Assembly (NCBI GenBank): GCA_018058545.1
Contig: JAGOZU010000003.1
Span: forward strand, 1-64,000
Reading direction: 5' to 3'
DNA: 64,000 bases
Origin: Promineifilum sp.
GTDB lineage: Bacteria > Chloroflexota > Anaerolineae > Promineifilales > Promineifilaceae
This document shows positions 52,326 through 60,273 of this stretch, in pieces. Within the stretch, counting starts at the first letter, position 1, and each line of letters opens with the position of its first letter. Below the pieces are notes generated by a model. That model was not told the origin of the DNA, did not search any database, and saw nothing but the letters and a program-made list of their open reading frames with translations. The position numbers and the translations under genes are program-made.

Positions 52326-53128
52326 CCGGCTACCAGCGTTCTCACTTTCCCGGCGATATCCTTCGCCCGTGCCAGCGCCTCACCCACCAGGACGGCATCG
52401 ACCGCGGCCGCGCGCATCATCGTCATATCCTCAGCCGACGCGATCCCATTCTCGCTCATCACGGCGATCTCCGACGGGATGAGCGGCCGCAGGCGTGCGG
52501 TCGTGTCGAGGTCGATCTCGAAGGTCTGCCAATTGCGGTTGTTGATGCTGATGATGCTCGGCTGCAGCGGTAGCGCGCGGGCCACTTCTTCGGCCGAATG
52601 CACCTCGATCACGGCCGTCATGCCCAATTTGCGCACCAATGCCGACAGGTCGCGCATTTCTGCGTCGCTCAGCACGGTGGCGATGAGCAACACGGCGTCC
52701 GCCCCGGCCAGGCGAGACTCATAGATCTGATAGGGGTGGAAGATAAAGTCATGGCGCAGCACCGGCACGCGCACTGCCTCGCGTACGTCGCGCAGATGCT
52801 CCAGCGCGCCCTGAAAGTGACGGCCGTCGGTCAGGACGGAGACGGCCCGCGCGCCCGCTTTCTCGCACAGACGCGCCAGCCGGACGGCATCGTAGTTGGG
52901 AATCAGCAGCCCTTTGTCGGGCGACGCCTTGCCGCACTCGGCGACGAGCGAGACGCCCGGAGCGCGAACGGCGGCCTCGAAGTTGCGCGGCCGCGGGGCG
53001 ACGGCGGTCATCGCCCGCAGATCCTCGAACGGCACGGCGGCCATCGTCTTGGGCAGGTTCTCGCGATGATGGGCCATGATCTCGTCCAGCATTTGGCCGC
53101 GACGTCGAGCCAGATTGGTGACACTCAT
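52319..53128 (-). CDS. TrpC-like (indole-3-glycerol phosphate synthase fold) protein, catalytic lysines lost
   Basis: 269 residues from the ATG at 53128 (MSVTNLARRRG). The barrel is recognisably TrpC: LVAECGKASPDKGLL, PVLRHDFIFHPYQIYESRLA, IEVHSAEEVARAL, ISINNRNWQTF and SENGIAS. Key residues differ. The EVK-ASPS lysine (K53 in Sulfolobus) aligns with Gly66, with K67 displaced by one. The general acid K110 is His126 and the ESG serine is Asn227. E64, E175, N196 and E226 stay. No other trp gene is near. It may bind a related phosphate ligand without making indole-glycerol phosphate. It follows the HD gene by 4 bp. Confidence 0.85.
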   Translation of the reverse strand: MSVTNLARRRGQMLDEIMAHHRENLPKTMAAVPFEDLRAMTAVAPRPRNFEAAVRAPGVSLVAECGKASPDKGLLIPNYDAVRLARLCEKAGARAVSVLTDGRHFQGALEHLRDVREAVRVPVLRHDFIFHPYQIYESRLAGADAVLLIATVLSDAEMRDLSALVRKLGMTAVIEVHSAEEVARALPLQPSIISINNRNWQTFEIDLDTTARLRPLIPSEIAVMSENGIASAEDMTMMRAAAVDAVLVGEALARAKDIAGKVRTLVAGQ

Positions 53129-53132
53129 CGGT

Positions 53133-53741
53133 TCAGACCTCCGGCTCTCGCCTGATGTAGCCCCGCTCCAGGCAGTCGGCCAGGAGCGACTCGACGAAAC
53201 GGCCGAGTTCGGCCGAGCTTTCGACGATGGGGGCAATGCGACGGCGCACCTGGGCGATGCCGATCCCCTTTTCGACCCAGGCGCCGCCGTTGTTTAGATA
53301 GTTGTGCAGAAACGGCATGAGCCGGTCCATGGCGTTGGCGAACCGGGCTTCGGTCGTGGCCCGCGCCTCGAACTCGTCCCACAAGGCGCGGAATTCGGCC
53401 GCCTGCTCATCGGGCAGCAGCCCAAACAGCCGGTCGGCGGCACGTTGCTCGCGCCGAGCTTTATCCAGATAACCCGTGGCGTCGTAGGCGAAGGTGTCTC
53501 CGGCGTCAATCTCGATGATGTCGTGTACCAGCAACAGGCGCACGACGTGGTTCACATCCAGGGCTTCGCCGGCATATTCGTTGAGCACCAGAGCCATCAT
53601 CGCCAGATGCCAGCTGTGCTCGGCCGAATTTTCACGCCGCGAGCCGTCGACCAATGGCGCGTGGCGCACAATGCTTTTCAGCCGATCGATCTCGATGATG
53701 AAGTTCAGCTGTCGGGCCAATCTGTCGTTGTTGGTGAGCAT
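53133..53741 (-). CDS. HD-domain phosphohydrolase (HDDC2/YfbR-like)
   Basis: 202 residues. Metal motifs: ENSAEHSWHLAMMAL (metal His), LLLVHDIIEIDAGDTFAYD (HD), and AMDRLMPFLHNYLNNGG with the final Asp. It fits deoxynucleoside-5'-monophosphate phosphohydrolases of the YfbR/HDDC2 group. Only 4 bp separate its stop from the TrpC-like gene, so the two share a transcript; the pairing may point to a common nucleotide or sugar-phosphate pathway. Start ATG at 53741. Confidence 0.88.
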   Translation of the reverse strand: MLTNNDRLARQLNFIIEIDRLKSIVRHAPLVDGSRRENSAEHSWHLAMMALVLNEYAGEALDVNHVVRLLLVHDIIEIDAGDTFAYDATGYLDKARREQRAADRLFGLLPDEQAAEFRALWDEFEARATTEARFANAMDRLMPFLHNYLNNGGAWVEKGIGIAQVRRRIAPIVESSAELGRFVESLLADCLERGYIRREPEV

Positions 53742-53868
53742 TTGCTAAAAATCGTCCCTTCGTGTGTCCGCAAGAGGGTTGTTCTCGGCGGCTGTGGGAT
53801 TATACTTCGGCCCGGCCGCGACTCAAGCGATATACGGCGTTGCGGCCCTTGTTACTCATGGAGGTAGT

Positions 53869-54639
53869 ATGAAGAACATGAGCAACTTTTTACACGTCAG
53901 GTTGGGCTGGTGGGCGGCGCTCCTGTTGGTGCTCGTCGCCGCGGGCGTCGCTTATGCCGAGACCGATGGGCAAAGCAAACGCCTGTTTATGCCGGCCATC
54001 CTCATTGGCCCGGCGATGGATTGCAACGTCCCCGGTGCGTCCTTCACCTCGCTCAGCATCAAAGGCGAGCCTCTCACGGTGAACCCCGAGACCAACCGCG
54101 ATGTGAATCTGGGCGCACGCGGCTACAAGCGGGTCAACGCGCCGTTGAAATTGGTGGCGCTGGGGTCGGTGCATGACCGGAAAGCGCCCCAACTTCCCGG
54201 CATGTTCGGCGATCGGCGAACGCCGGCCTTCACCAGCGCCTACGACGCCGACCTCGGCCCCCACCAGCAATGGGATGTGACGTTGCTGGGGATGGGCACG
54301 GCAAAGGGTGAGGTTATCTATACGCCGGACTCGGGCTATGATATCGGGGGAGGGTATGAGTATCTGGTGATGTATGCGTCCGAGACGCGCGTCACGCTCC
54401 ATATCGGCCGCGAGGATGAGTTCTTTGGCTACGTGCTCCATATCGAGGATGTGTGCGTCGATCCCGATCTGCTGGCGCTCTACCGGCAAATGCATGCCGC
54501 CGGACGACGCTCGCTGCCGGCGCTGCGCGGCCACGATCCATTCGGCCGAGCGATGGGCGTCGAAGTGAAGGCCGCCGTGCGGGATTCGGGCAGTTTCATG
54601 GACCCGCGCTCGCGCAACGACTGGTGGCAGGGCAGGTGA
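53869..54639 (+). CDS. secreted protein of unknown function
   Basis: 256 residues from the ATG at 53869, with GGAGGTAGT just before. Signal peptide of about 30 residues (WWAALLLVLVAAGVAYAETD, cleavage after AYA). The mature N-terminus has KRLFMPAILIG, the hydrophobic FxPxI word seen in secreted proteins of Chloroflexota. The rest is beta-rich (GEVIYTPDSGYDIGGGYEYL, HIGREDEFFGYVLHIEDV), with two Cys. No family recognised. Confidence 0.8.
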   Translation: MKNMSNFLHVRLGWWAALLLVLVAAGVAYAETDGQSKRLFMPAILIGPAMDCNVPGASFTSLSIKGEPLTVNPETNRDVNLGARGYKRVNAPLKLVALGSVHDRKAPQLPGMFGDRRTPAFTSAYDADLGPHQQWDVTLLGMGTAKGEVIYTPDSGYDIGGGYEYLVMYASETRVTLHIGREDEFFGYVLHIEDVCVDPDLLALYRQMHAAGRRSLPALRGHDPFGRAMGVEVKAAVRDSGSFMDPRSRNDWWQGR

Positions 54640-54653
54640 TTGCCGGCGGCAGT

Positions 54654-55451
54654 TCAGTGTGTCGAGCCTGAATCCGTGAACCGGGCGGATTCCCGCTGTC
54701 GCGCGGCCTCGAACAACAGGACGCCCGCCGCCAGCGCCGCATTTAGCGATTCGGTCGCGTCGCGCATCGGGATGGTCACCCGCCCTGTGGCGACCTGCCC
54801 GGCGGCCGTTCCCGCCCCATGGGCCTCGCCGCCGATCAGGATGGCCGCCGGCCGACGCCAGTCGACGGCCGAGTAAGCCGTTCCGTCCCGCGCGGTCGCC
54901 AGCCATACGTCCAGCCCTCTGACCAGAGCGGCGATCTCCTCCCATGCGGCCGCGCGCACCGGCAGCCGCAAGATAGCCCCCATGCTGCCGCGCACGACCT
55001 TGGGGTTATATGGGTCCACGCAGCCTGGCCCCAACAGCACGCCATCCGCTCCCGCGGCGGCCGCCGCTCGCAGGATCGTGCCCATATTGCCGGGGTTGGC
55101 CACGGCGTCCAGGATGACCAGCAGCGATGGCGCGTCGGGCCACGGCCGCGGCTCCATAGCCACCACCGCCAGCGCTCCCGGCGCGGTCTCCGTGTCGCTC
55201 ATGGCGGCCATCACCCCGTCGCTGACCGGCGTCGCCGCCACGCCAAGCTCGGGCAAAAGGGCGCGGCCGTCGTCGCTTTCCGCCCAGTCGGCCGTGACAT
55301 AGAGCGCCCGCGGCCGGATCGACCCCGCGGCCAGTTCCCGTATCCAGCGCGTGCCCTCGACCACAAACGCCCCTTCGGCATAGCGGAAGCGCCGGTCGGA
55401 CAGCAGGCGACGCACTGTTTTGACTTGCGGGTTGGTTCGGCTGGTGATCAC
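54654..55451 (-). CDS. TrmH/SpoU-family RNA 2'-O-methyltransferase
   Basis: 265 residues, GTG start at 55451. The SPOUT knot motifs are complete: motif 1 VANPGNMGTILRAAAAAGA, motif 2 LIGGEAHG and motif 3 IPMRDATESLNAALAAGVLL. An N-terminal substrate-binding segment (TSRTNPQVKTVRRLLSDRRF) resembles RlmB/TsnR types. It methylates a ribose in rRNA or tRNA; the exact site is unknown. Opposite strand to the secreted protein, whose stop is 15 bp away. Confidence 0.92.
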   Translation of the reverse strand: MITSRTNPQVKTVRRLLSDRRFRYAEGAFVVEGTRWIRELAAGSIRPRALYVTADWAESDDGRALLPELGVAATPVSDGVMAAMSDTETAPGALAVVAMEPRPWPDAPSLLVILDAVANPGNMGTILRAAAAAGADGVLLGPGCVDPYNPKVVRGSMGAILRLPVRAAAWEEIAALVRGLDVWLATARDGTAYSAVDWRRPAAILIGGEAHGAGTAAGQVATGRVTIPMRDATESLNAALAAGVLLFEAARQRESARFTDSGSTH

Positions 55452-55483
55452 AGACCCAAGTATACTGCAGACCGGCCCGATCG

Positions 55484-56752
55484 CTATTGGCCGGCGATCA
55501 TGGGGATGAAACCGCGCCTGTCGAGCGCGAGCGGTTCCGTCGGCGTGCCGATAGTGAACTCATGCGTGTAGGTTCGGCCGTTGAACGTCGCATCAAATCG
55601 CCACGTTCCCGTCTTCGTCCCGGCGGGGAAATCATACGACCACCACCACCAGGACAGGGTGTAATGCGCCTTGGCCGCGCGCTGCTCCCATTGGGCGAAG
55701 ATCGCCCCGTCCGGCGCGACGATCCGGTATTGCGTCGGCAAGCTGCTGAGCTGGTCGCGGTAGAAGGCGGTGAACGTGACGCGATCGCCGGGCTGGAACC
55801 GGGTCGCCTCGTTGGTGATGTCAGGGTTGGGGCATGACCCCCAGGCGAAGGGCGCGGTGCCGGTCATCAGCTTGTTGATCCCCGAATCGTAATAGTTCGG
55901 TTGGGAGGCCCACCACGAGCCACCGTCCAGCGGGTTGCAACTCCCGGCGTAGGGATCGACCAGCCGCCCCCCGGCGTATAGCTCGAAATGCAGGTGCGGC
56001 CCCGTAGAATTGCCTGAACTACCCACCAGGCCCAGATACTCCCCGGCAGCGACCGTGGCGCCGATGCCCTTCGACGTCAATGAGCCGCGCTTCATATGCC
56101 CGTACCAGGCGACGGAACCGTCGTCGTGGCGCACATAGACGGCATTCCAGCGGTTGCTGTTGAACGAGCAGCTTTGGTCGGGATGGCCATCATCGCGCCC
56201 CACGATGACGCCGCCGGCCGCGGCGACGATGGTGATATCGCCCGCCGCCATTTTGTTCCAGGCAAACGGCCACAGATAGAAGTCCGTCCCCTGGTGGTTA
56301 TAGCCGGAGGAGGTATCGTAGGTGCGGCCGCCGCAGGCGTAGTCGCTCACTTGGTTGGGGAAAGCCGGCTGGTGGTCGACGAAGCCTGTCACGGCGTGAT
56401 AGCCAGGATCGCCGAACCCCGACCGGCCCGCCAGCGGCCAACCCAGCGTCAGACGGTCGGCCGACCGCGTCCCCGGCAATTGCCCTTCGGCCGCCAGCCG
56501 CGCGGTGTTGGCGGCGATCATCGACTCGATGCGGGCGCGTTCGCCGTCGTCCAGCCGGTCGTCGGACGGTGCGAGGTACTCGCCGCCGCCCGTCGCCACC
56601 GGTTGCGTCGGAGGTGTTTGTGAAGCGGCCAATCCGGCCGGCAAAATCAGGGCGAGCGCGCAGGCCAGCCCGAATAAAACCATCGCCCGGCGCGGGTGGC
56701 CCTTCGGCGATGGCCGGTCTGCATGTTGATTGGGTTGAATCATCGAGGCCAT
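55484..56752 (-). CDS. secreted M23-family metallopeptidase
   Basis: 422 residues. Signal peptide in MVLFGLACALALILPAGLAA. The M23 zinc site is NHQGTDFY (HxxxD) with PHLHFEL (HxH), and YGHMKRG between them. A beta-sandwich follows at about 300-400 (RFQPGDRVTFTAFYRDQLSS). The protein ends RRGFIPMIAGQ, another FxPxI word. Peptidoglycan-cleaving, extracellular. A cluster of Cys (C139 region, SCSF, GSCNP) may form disulfides. Confidence 0.9.
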   Translation of the reverse strand: MASMIQPNQHADRPSPKGHPRRAMVLFGLACALALILPAGLAASQTPPTQPVATGGGEYLAPSDDRLDDGERARIESMIAANTARLAAEGQLPGTRSADRLTLGWPLAGRSGFGDPGYHAVTGFVDHQPAFPNQVSDYACGGRTYDTSSGYNHQGTDFYLWPFAWNKMAAGDITIVAAAGGVIVGRDDGHPDQSCSFNSNRWNAVYVRHDDGSVAWYGHMKRGSLTSKGIGATVAAGEYLGLVGSSGNSTGPHLHFELYAGGRLVDPYAGSCNPLDGGSWWASQPNYYDSGINKLMTGTAPFAWGSCPNPDITNEATRFQPGDRVTFTAFYRDQLSSLPTQYRIVAPDGAIFAQWEQRAAKAHYTLSWWWWSYDFPAGTKTGTWRFDATFNGRTYTHEFTIGTPTEPLALDRRGFIPMIAGQ

Positions 56753-56857
56753 TCTAGCCGATCGCCGGGCGATGCTCCGTGCCCGAAGCGTGAAAGCCGC
56801 GTATAATATGCGTTGGCGGCTCCGGCCGGCACATTACCCTGCGACCACCCGCATCTT

Positions 56858-57724
56858 ATGATCGATGAACAGAAGGTCTGGGACGACATCTGGCCCGTCG
56901 TCGAGCAGCTCATCGCCGCCACCGTGGCCGAAGATCCTCAGACTATCCAACAACTGCTGCTGCCCGGCGGTCAGGCGGCCGACGCCCTTGACCTCTACGG
57001 CTTCGTCGTCTTCGACATTTTGCTCAAGACGGTCCTCGGCCGCGAGCGGCTGGGCCTGACCAGAGCCATCGAGGGCGACGGCGGGCAATCGGCATTCATT
57101 GAGTTCGCCTGGCCCGATCCGGCGGCAACCGGCCGCGGCTATACGGCCGTCGATGTGGTGGCGGTGCGGCTGGAACAGGTCGATGGCCGCTGGCTCGTGA
57201 GCGAGATCAACCCGGCCAGCGCCGATCTGCCGCTCAACAACCTGCGGGCCACCAGCATCCTGGCCGGCACGCAGGTCATGAGCGATGATGGCTCGCTGCC
57301 GTCGGAGCCGTGGGTCTTGCCTGTGGCGCTCCATGCCGGGTTGCTGCAATTGCCATTGCAGCCCGGGGCGACAGCCGATCCGGTTGAGTCGCTGCTCTTG
57401 CCCGGCCTGCAAGCGCGCCAGTTCGGCTTTTTGCCGCTGATCTACGGTCGGAGGCTTTGGCGCGATTTCGCGCGCGATTTCACCGCCGCGGGCACAGCGG
57501 ACATCGCCGACCGGCCGGAAGCGTGGGCCGCGGCCGTTGAGGTGATCCTGGGCGAGCAGTCCAATCATGGCGAAACCCAGGCCGCCGTCGGCCGCCATTA
57601 TCGCGCCTCGCTGGGGGCCGTGTCGTCGCGCGCCAAGCAGATCCGCCGCGCGCTCGACATCCAGCCCTTCGACGAGCGCTACACCGATTTAAAAACGACA
57701 GAGATTGTTTACAAGGAGCTATAA
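56858..57724 (+). CDS. protein of unknown function upstream of pgk
   Basis: 288 residues from the ATG at 56858 (frame open to 56813). N-terminal 120 residues resemble an NTF2-like/SnoaL fold: VEQLIAATVAEDPQTIQQLL, LYGFVVFDILLKTVLGRERL, and VDGRWLVSEINPASADLPLN. The C-terminal part has a possible helix-turn-helix (ETQAAVGRHYRASLGAVSSR). Not a recognised family. It touches pgk (stop at 57724, ATG at 57725), so they are translated together; a role linked to glycolysis is only inference. Confidence 0.75.
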   Translation: MIDEQKVWDDIWPVVEQLIAATVAEDPQTIQQLLLPGGQAADALDLYGFVVFDILLKTVLGRERLGLTRAIEGDGGQSAFIEFAWPDPAATGRGYTAVDVVAVRLEQVDGRWLVSEINPASADLPLNNLRATSILAGTQVMSDDGSLPSEPWVLPVALHAGLLQLPLQPGATADPVESLLLPGLQARQFGFLPLIYGRRLWRDFARDFTAAGTADIADRPEAWAAAVEVILGEQSNHGETQAAVGRHYRASLGAVSSRAKQIRRALDIQPFDERYTDLKTTEIVYKEL

Positions 57725-58939
57725 ATGAACAAGAAAACCGTCACCGATATCGACGTCAACGGCAAGCGAGTCTTTGTCCGGGTCGATTTCAACGTTCCCC
57801 TCAGCAGCAAGGATCCCAAAGATCACATCACCGTCACCGATGACACCCGCATCCGCGCCGCCCTGCCCACGCTCAACTACCTGCTTGACCACGGCGCGTC
57901 GCTCATCCTGGCTTCGCATCTCGGCCGCCCCAAGACAGCCGACGACGTGCAGTTCGCCATGAAGCCGGTGGCCGCCAAGCTCCAGGAGCTGATCGGCCGT
58001 CCTGTCCAGTATGTGCCCGCGGTGATGAGCCCCGAGGTGAAAGCCGCCGCCGCGGCTCTGAAGCCCGGCGATGTCCTGCTGCTGGAGAACACCCGCTTCC
58101 ACCCCGGCGAGAAGAAAAACGACCCCGCGCTGGCGGCCGATTTCGCCTCGCTGGCCGATGTTTACGTGGATGACGCTTTTGGCTCGGCTCACCGGCCGGA
58201 CGCCAGTGTCGACGGCGCGGCCTACGCCATGCGCGCCAAGGGCGGGGCGGCCGTCTCCGGCTTCCTGATGAACGCGGAGATATCGGCCCTCGGCGAGGCG
58301 GTCGAGAACCCGCCGCATCCCTACGTCGCCATCATGGGCGGGGCGAAGATCTCCGACAAGATCAAGCTCATCGAGAACCTGCTCGACAAGGCCGACAAGA
58401 TCCTCATTGGCGGGGGCATGGCCAACACCTTCCTCAAAGCCCAGGGCCACAACATGGGCAAGTCACTGGTGGAGGAGGAGGCGCTGCCGGAAGCCAGGCG
58501 GCTGCTGGAGACGGCCGCCGACCGGCTGATCCTGCCCGTGGACGTGGTGACGGCCACCGAGGTCTCCCCGGACGCGCCGTCCGAGGTGGAGATGATCTGG
58601 GCCCTGTCGCCGGAGAAGATGGCCCTCGACATCGGCCCGGCCACGCTGGAGCGGTTCAATGCCGAGCTGCAGGGGGCGCAACTGGTGATCTGGAACGGCC
58701 CGATGGGGGTGTTCGAGGTGGCGCAATTCGCCAACGGAACCAACCAGCTGGCGCAACTGCTGGCCGGGATGGTCGACCACGGCGCGAAGGTGATCATCGG
58801 CGGCGGCGATTCGGCCGCGGCCGTGCGCAAGGCGGGCTTGACCGACAAGATGACCCACGTCAGCACCGGCGGCGGGGCCAGCCTGGAACTGCTGGAGGGA
58901 CGGCAGCTGCCGGGTGTGGTGGCGCTGGATGAGAAGTAG
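57725..58939 (+). CDS. pgk: phosphoglycerate kinase
   Basis: 404 residues, complete. Substrate-binding [27 protein letters not shown], the hinge/nucleotide segments [29 protein letters not shown] and [13 protein letters not shown] are present. Transfers phosphate from 1,3-bisphosphoglycerate to ADP in glycolysis. AAGGAGCTATAA precedes the ATG, inside the end of the upstream gene. No gapA or tpiA neighbour in the window. Confidence 0.98.
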   Translation: MNKKTVTDIDVNGKRVFVRVDFNVPLSSKDPKDHITVTDDTRIRAALPTLNYLLDHGASLILASHLGRPKTADDVQFAMKPVAAKLQELIGRPVQYVPAVMSPEVKAAAAALKPGDVLLLENTRFHPGEKKNDPALAADFASLADVYVDDAFGSAHRPDASVDGAAYAMRAKGGAAVSGFLMNAEISALGEAVENPPHPYVAIMGGAKISDKIKLIENLLDKADKILIGGGMANTFLKAQGHNMGKSLVEEEALPEARRLLETAADRLILPVDVVTATEVSPDAPSEVEMIWALSPEKMALDIGPATLERFNAELQGAQLVIWNGPMGVFEVAQFANGTNQLAQLLAGMVDHGAKVIIGGGDSAAAVRKAGLTDKMTHVSTGGGASLELLEGRQLPGVVALDEK

Positions 58940-58982
58940 AACGACGGGACGCTGATCGCGTCTAACCGTATAGAGCGGCCGC

Positions 58983-59018
58983 GCTACCGCAATCGAACCA
59001 GGTGGCGGTAGCACTTTA
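58983..59018 (+). terminator. hairpin after pgk
   Basis: GCTACCGC (58983-58990) and GCGGTAGC (59005-59012), 14-base loop, then ACTTTATTT. Moderate terminator. Confidence 0.6.
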
Positions 59019-59058
59019 TTTAAGGGGAGTGTTTTTCTGCAATCGGTTGTTGTAGATC

Positions 59059-59088
59059 TTGCAACACTGTATCCACTCGGATACAATA
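59059..59088 (+). promoter_or_regulatory. toxin-antitoxin promoter and operator
   Basis: TTGCAA (59059-59064), 18 bp, TACAAT (59083-59088). The inverted repeat TGTATCC (59068-59074) - ACTC - GGATACA (59079-59085) overlaps the spacer and the -10. A typical autoregulation site of HigA-type antitoxins, ten bases before the toxin ATG. Confidence 0.75.
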
Positions 59089-59097
59089 TTGAGGTAC

Positions 59098-59394
59098 ATG
59101 TACACCGTCTTTCGATCCAAAGAGTTCGATAGCTGGCTTGCGGATCTTAAAGATGCCAAGGCAAAAGCTCGCATCGTTGCACGACTTAAATCGGTTGAAT
59201 TTGGCAACCTGGGTGATGTTCGATCGGTAGGTGGAGGTATCAGCGAGATGCGAATTCATTACGGCCCAGGGTATAGAGTATATTTTACGCGAAGGGACAG
59301 GCTCCTGATATTTCTGCTGACGGCTGGAGACAAATCCTCCCAGGAACGTGACATTAGAAGGGCAAAATCATTGGCGGAAACGCTGAAGGACTAA
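59098..59394 (+). CDS. higB: HigB/RelE-type toxin (Gp49-like)
   Basis: 98 residues from the ATG at 59098 (GAGGTAC before it). MYTVFRSKEFDSWLADLKDA then ARIVARLKSVEFGNLGDV, RSVGGGISEMRIHYGPGYRV and LIFLLTAGDKSSQERDIRRA is the addiction-module killer protein pattern. Expected to cleave mRNA at the ribosome; conserved basic residues are in GPGYRVYFTRRDR. The antitoxin follows after 1 bp. Toxin-first order is the HigBA arrangement. Confidence 0.92.
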   Translation: MYTVFRSKEFDSWLADLKDAKAKARIVARLKSVEFGNLGDVRSVGGGISEMRIHYGPGYRVYFTRRDRLLIFLLTAGDKSSQERDIRRAKSLAETLKD

Positions 59395-59395
59395 G

Positions 59396-59698
59396 ATGGA
59401 CAATTTTGCAAAATTTGACGCGGCCGACTATCTGGACAGCGAAGAGGTGATCGTCGAGTATCTCACGGCCGCCCTGGAGGATGAGAACCCGGATGTGTTT
59501 CTGTCGGCTTTGGCCGATGTCGCCAAGGCGCGCGGCATGAGTGTCGTCGCGCAAAACTCGGGTCTGGGCCGCGAAAGCCTTTATAAGGCGCTTACGCCGG
59601 GGGCGAAACCGCGATATGACACGATTCTTAAGGTTCTCCACGGTTTGGGCGTCAAGCTGATCGCCACATCCGTGCCGGTTGCTGCGCACACGGAGTGA
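59396..59698 (+). CDS. higA: HigA-type XRE-family antitoxin
   Basis: 100 residues. FDAADYLDSEEVIVEYLTAA with ADVAKARGMSVVAQNSGLGR then ESLYKALTPGAKPRYDTILK, a Cro/C1-type helix-turn-helix. Expected to neutralise the toxin and repress the operator at 59068-59085. Confidence 0.92.
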   Translation: MDNFAKFDAADYLDSEEVIVEYLTAALEDENPDVFLSALADVAKARGMSVVAQNSGLGRESLYKALTPGAKPRYDTILKVLHGLGVKLIATSVPVAAHTE

Positions 59699-59756
59699 GA
59701 AGCTAACGAGCTACTATACGACCCAGTAGGCGTCGCCCGCCAAAAGGAAGAAACAT

Positions 59757-60068
59757 ATGTACGGACTGATCGGCAAGATGATCGCTGCCCCGAACGAGCG
59801 CGACGCCCTGATCGCAATCATGCTGAATGGTATCGCCGGGATGCCGGGCTGCCTCAGCTACGTCGTCGCCATAGACCCGGCCGACGAGGACGCCATCTGG
59901 ATCACCGAGGTTTGGGACAGCCAGGAAAGCCATCAGGCGTCGCTGTCACTGCCCGACGTGCGGGAAGCCATCGCCCGCGCCCGGCCGCTGATCGCCGGCT
60001 TTGGTGATTCGACAACGACGGAGCCGGTCGGCGGGCATGGCCTGGTTTCGGTTGATGGTGAACGCTGA
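59757..60068 (+). CDS. antibiotic-biosynthesis-monooxygenase (ABM) domain protein
   Basis: 103 residues. AAAAGGAAGAAACAT before the ATG. A single ferredoxin-like beta-alpha-beta domain: YGLIGKMIAAPNERDALIAI, GMPGCLSYVVAIDPADEDAI, WITEVWDSQESHQASLSLPD. Small ABM proteins oxidise or bind aromatic compounds or haem; substrate unknown. Confidence 0.88.
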   Translation: MYGLIGKMIAAPNERDALIAIMLNGIAGMPGCLSYVVAIDPADEDAIWITEVWDSQESHQASLSLPDVREAIARARPLIAGFGDSTTTEPVGGHGLVSVDGER

Positions 60069-60106
60069 AACCACGTCAAGGATATAGTCACCCTGATCGG
60101 GTATAT

Positions 60107-60256
60107 ATGGACGATAAATCTCAAGCGTACTTCTGGACGGTCGACTGGCAAGAAACCGAACGGGCCGCGCAAGCCGATATCGACGCAGGGTGGGTTCAGA
60201 CCTTCGATTCGGTTGAGAGCTTACTTGCTGATCTGGATGACGAAAACCTGGATTAA
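60107..60256 (+). CDS. candidate small antitoxin-like protein
   Basis: 49 residues, ATG at 60107, TAA at 60254-60256. DWQETERAAQADIDAGWVQT then FDSVESLLADLDDENLD resembles the C-terminal, toxin-binding tail of AbrB/MazE-type antitoxins (pattern WQ..E..A..DI..G....F.S.E..LA.LD). No DNA-binding part and no toxin adjacent. It may be a remnant or a stand-alone partner. Confidence 0.5.
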   Translation: MDDKSQAYFWTVDWQETERAAQADIDAGWVQTFDSVESLLADLDDENLD

Positions 60257-60273
60257 GTCGATTCAAGCAGCAG

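Noticed and set aside
59059-59097. Longer toxin start at 59059
   Set aside because: It would include the promoter and operator; the ATG at 59098 has a ribosome binding site and fits the family.
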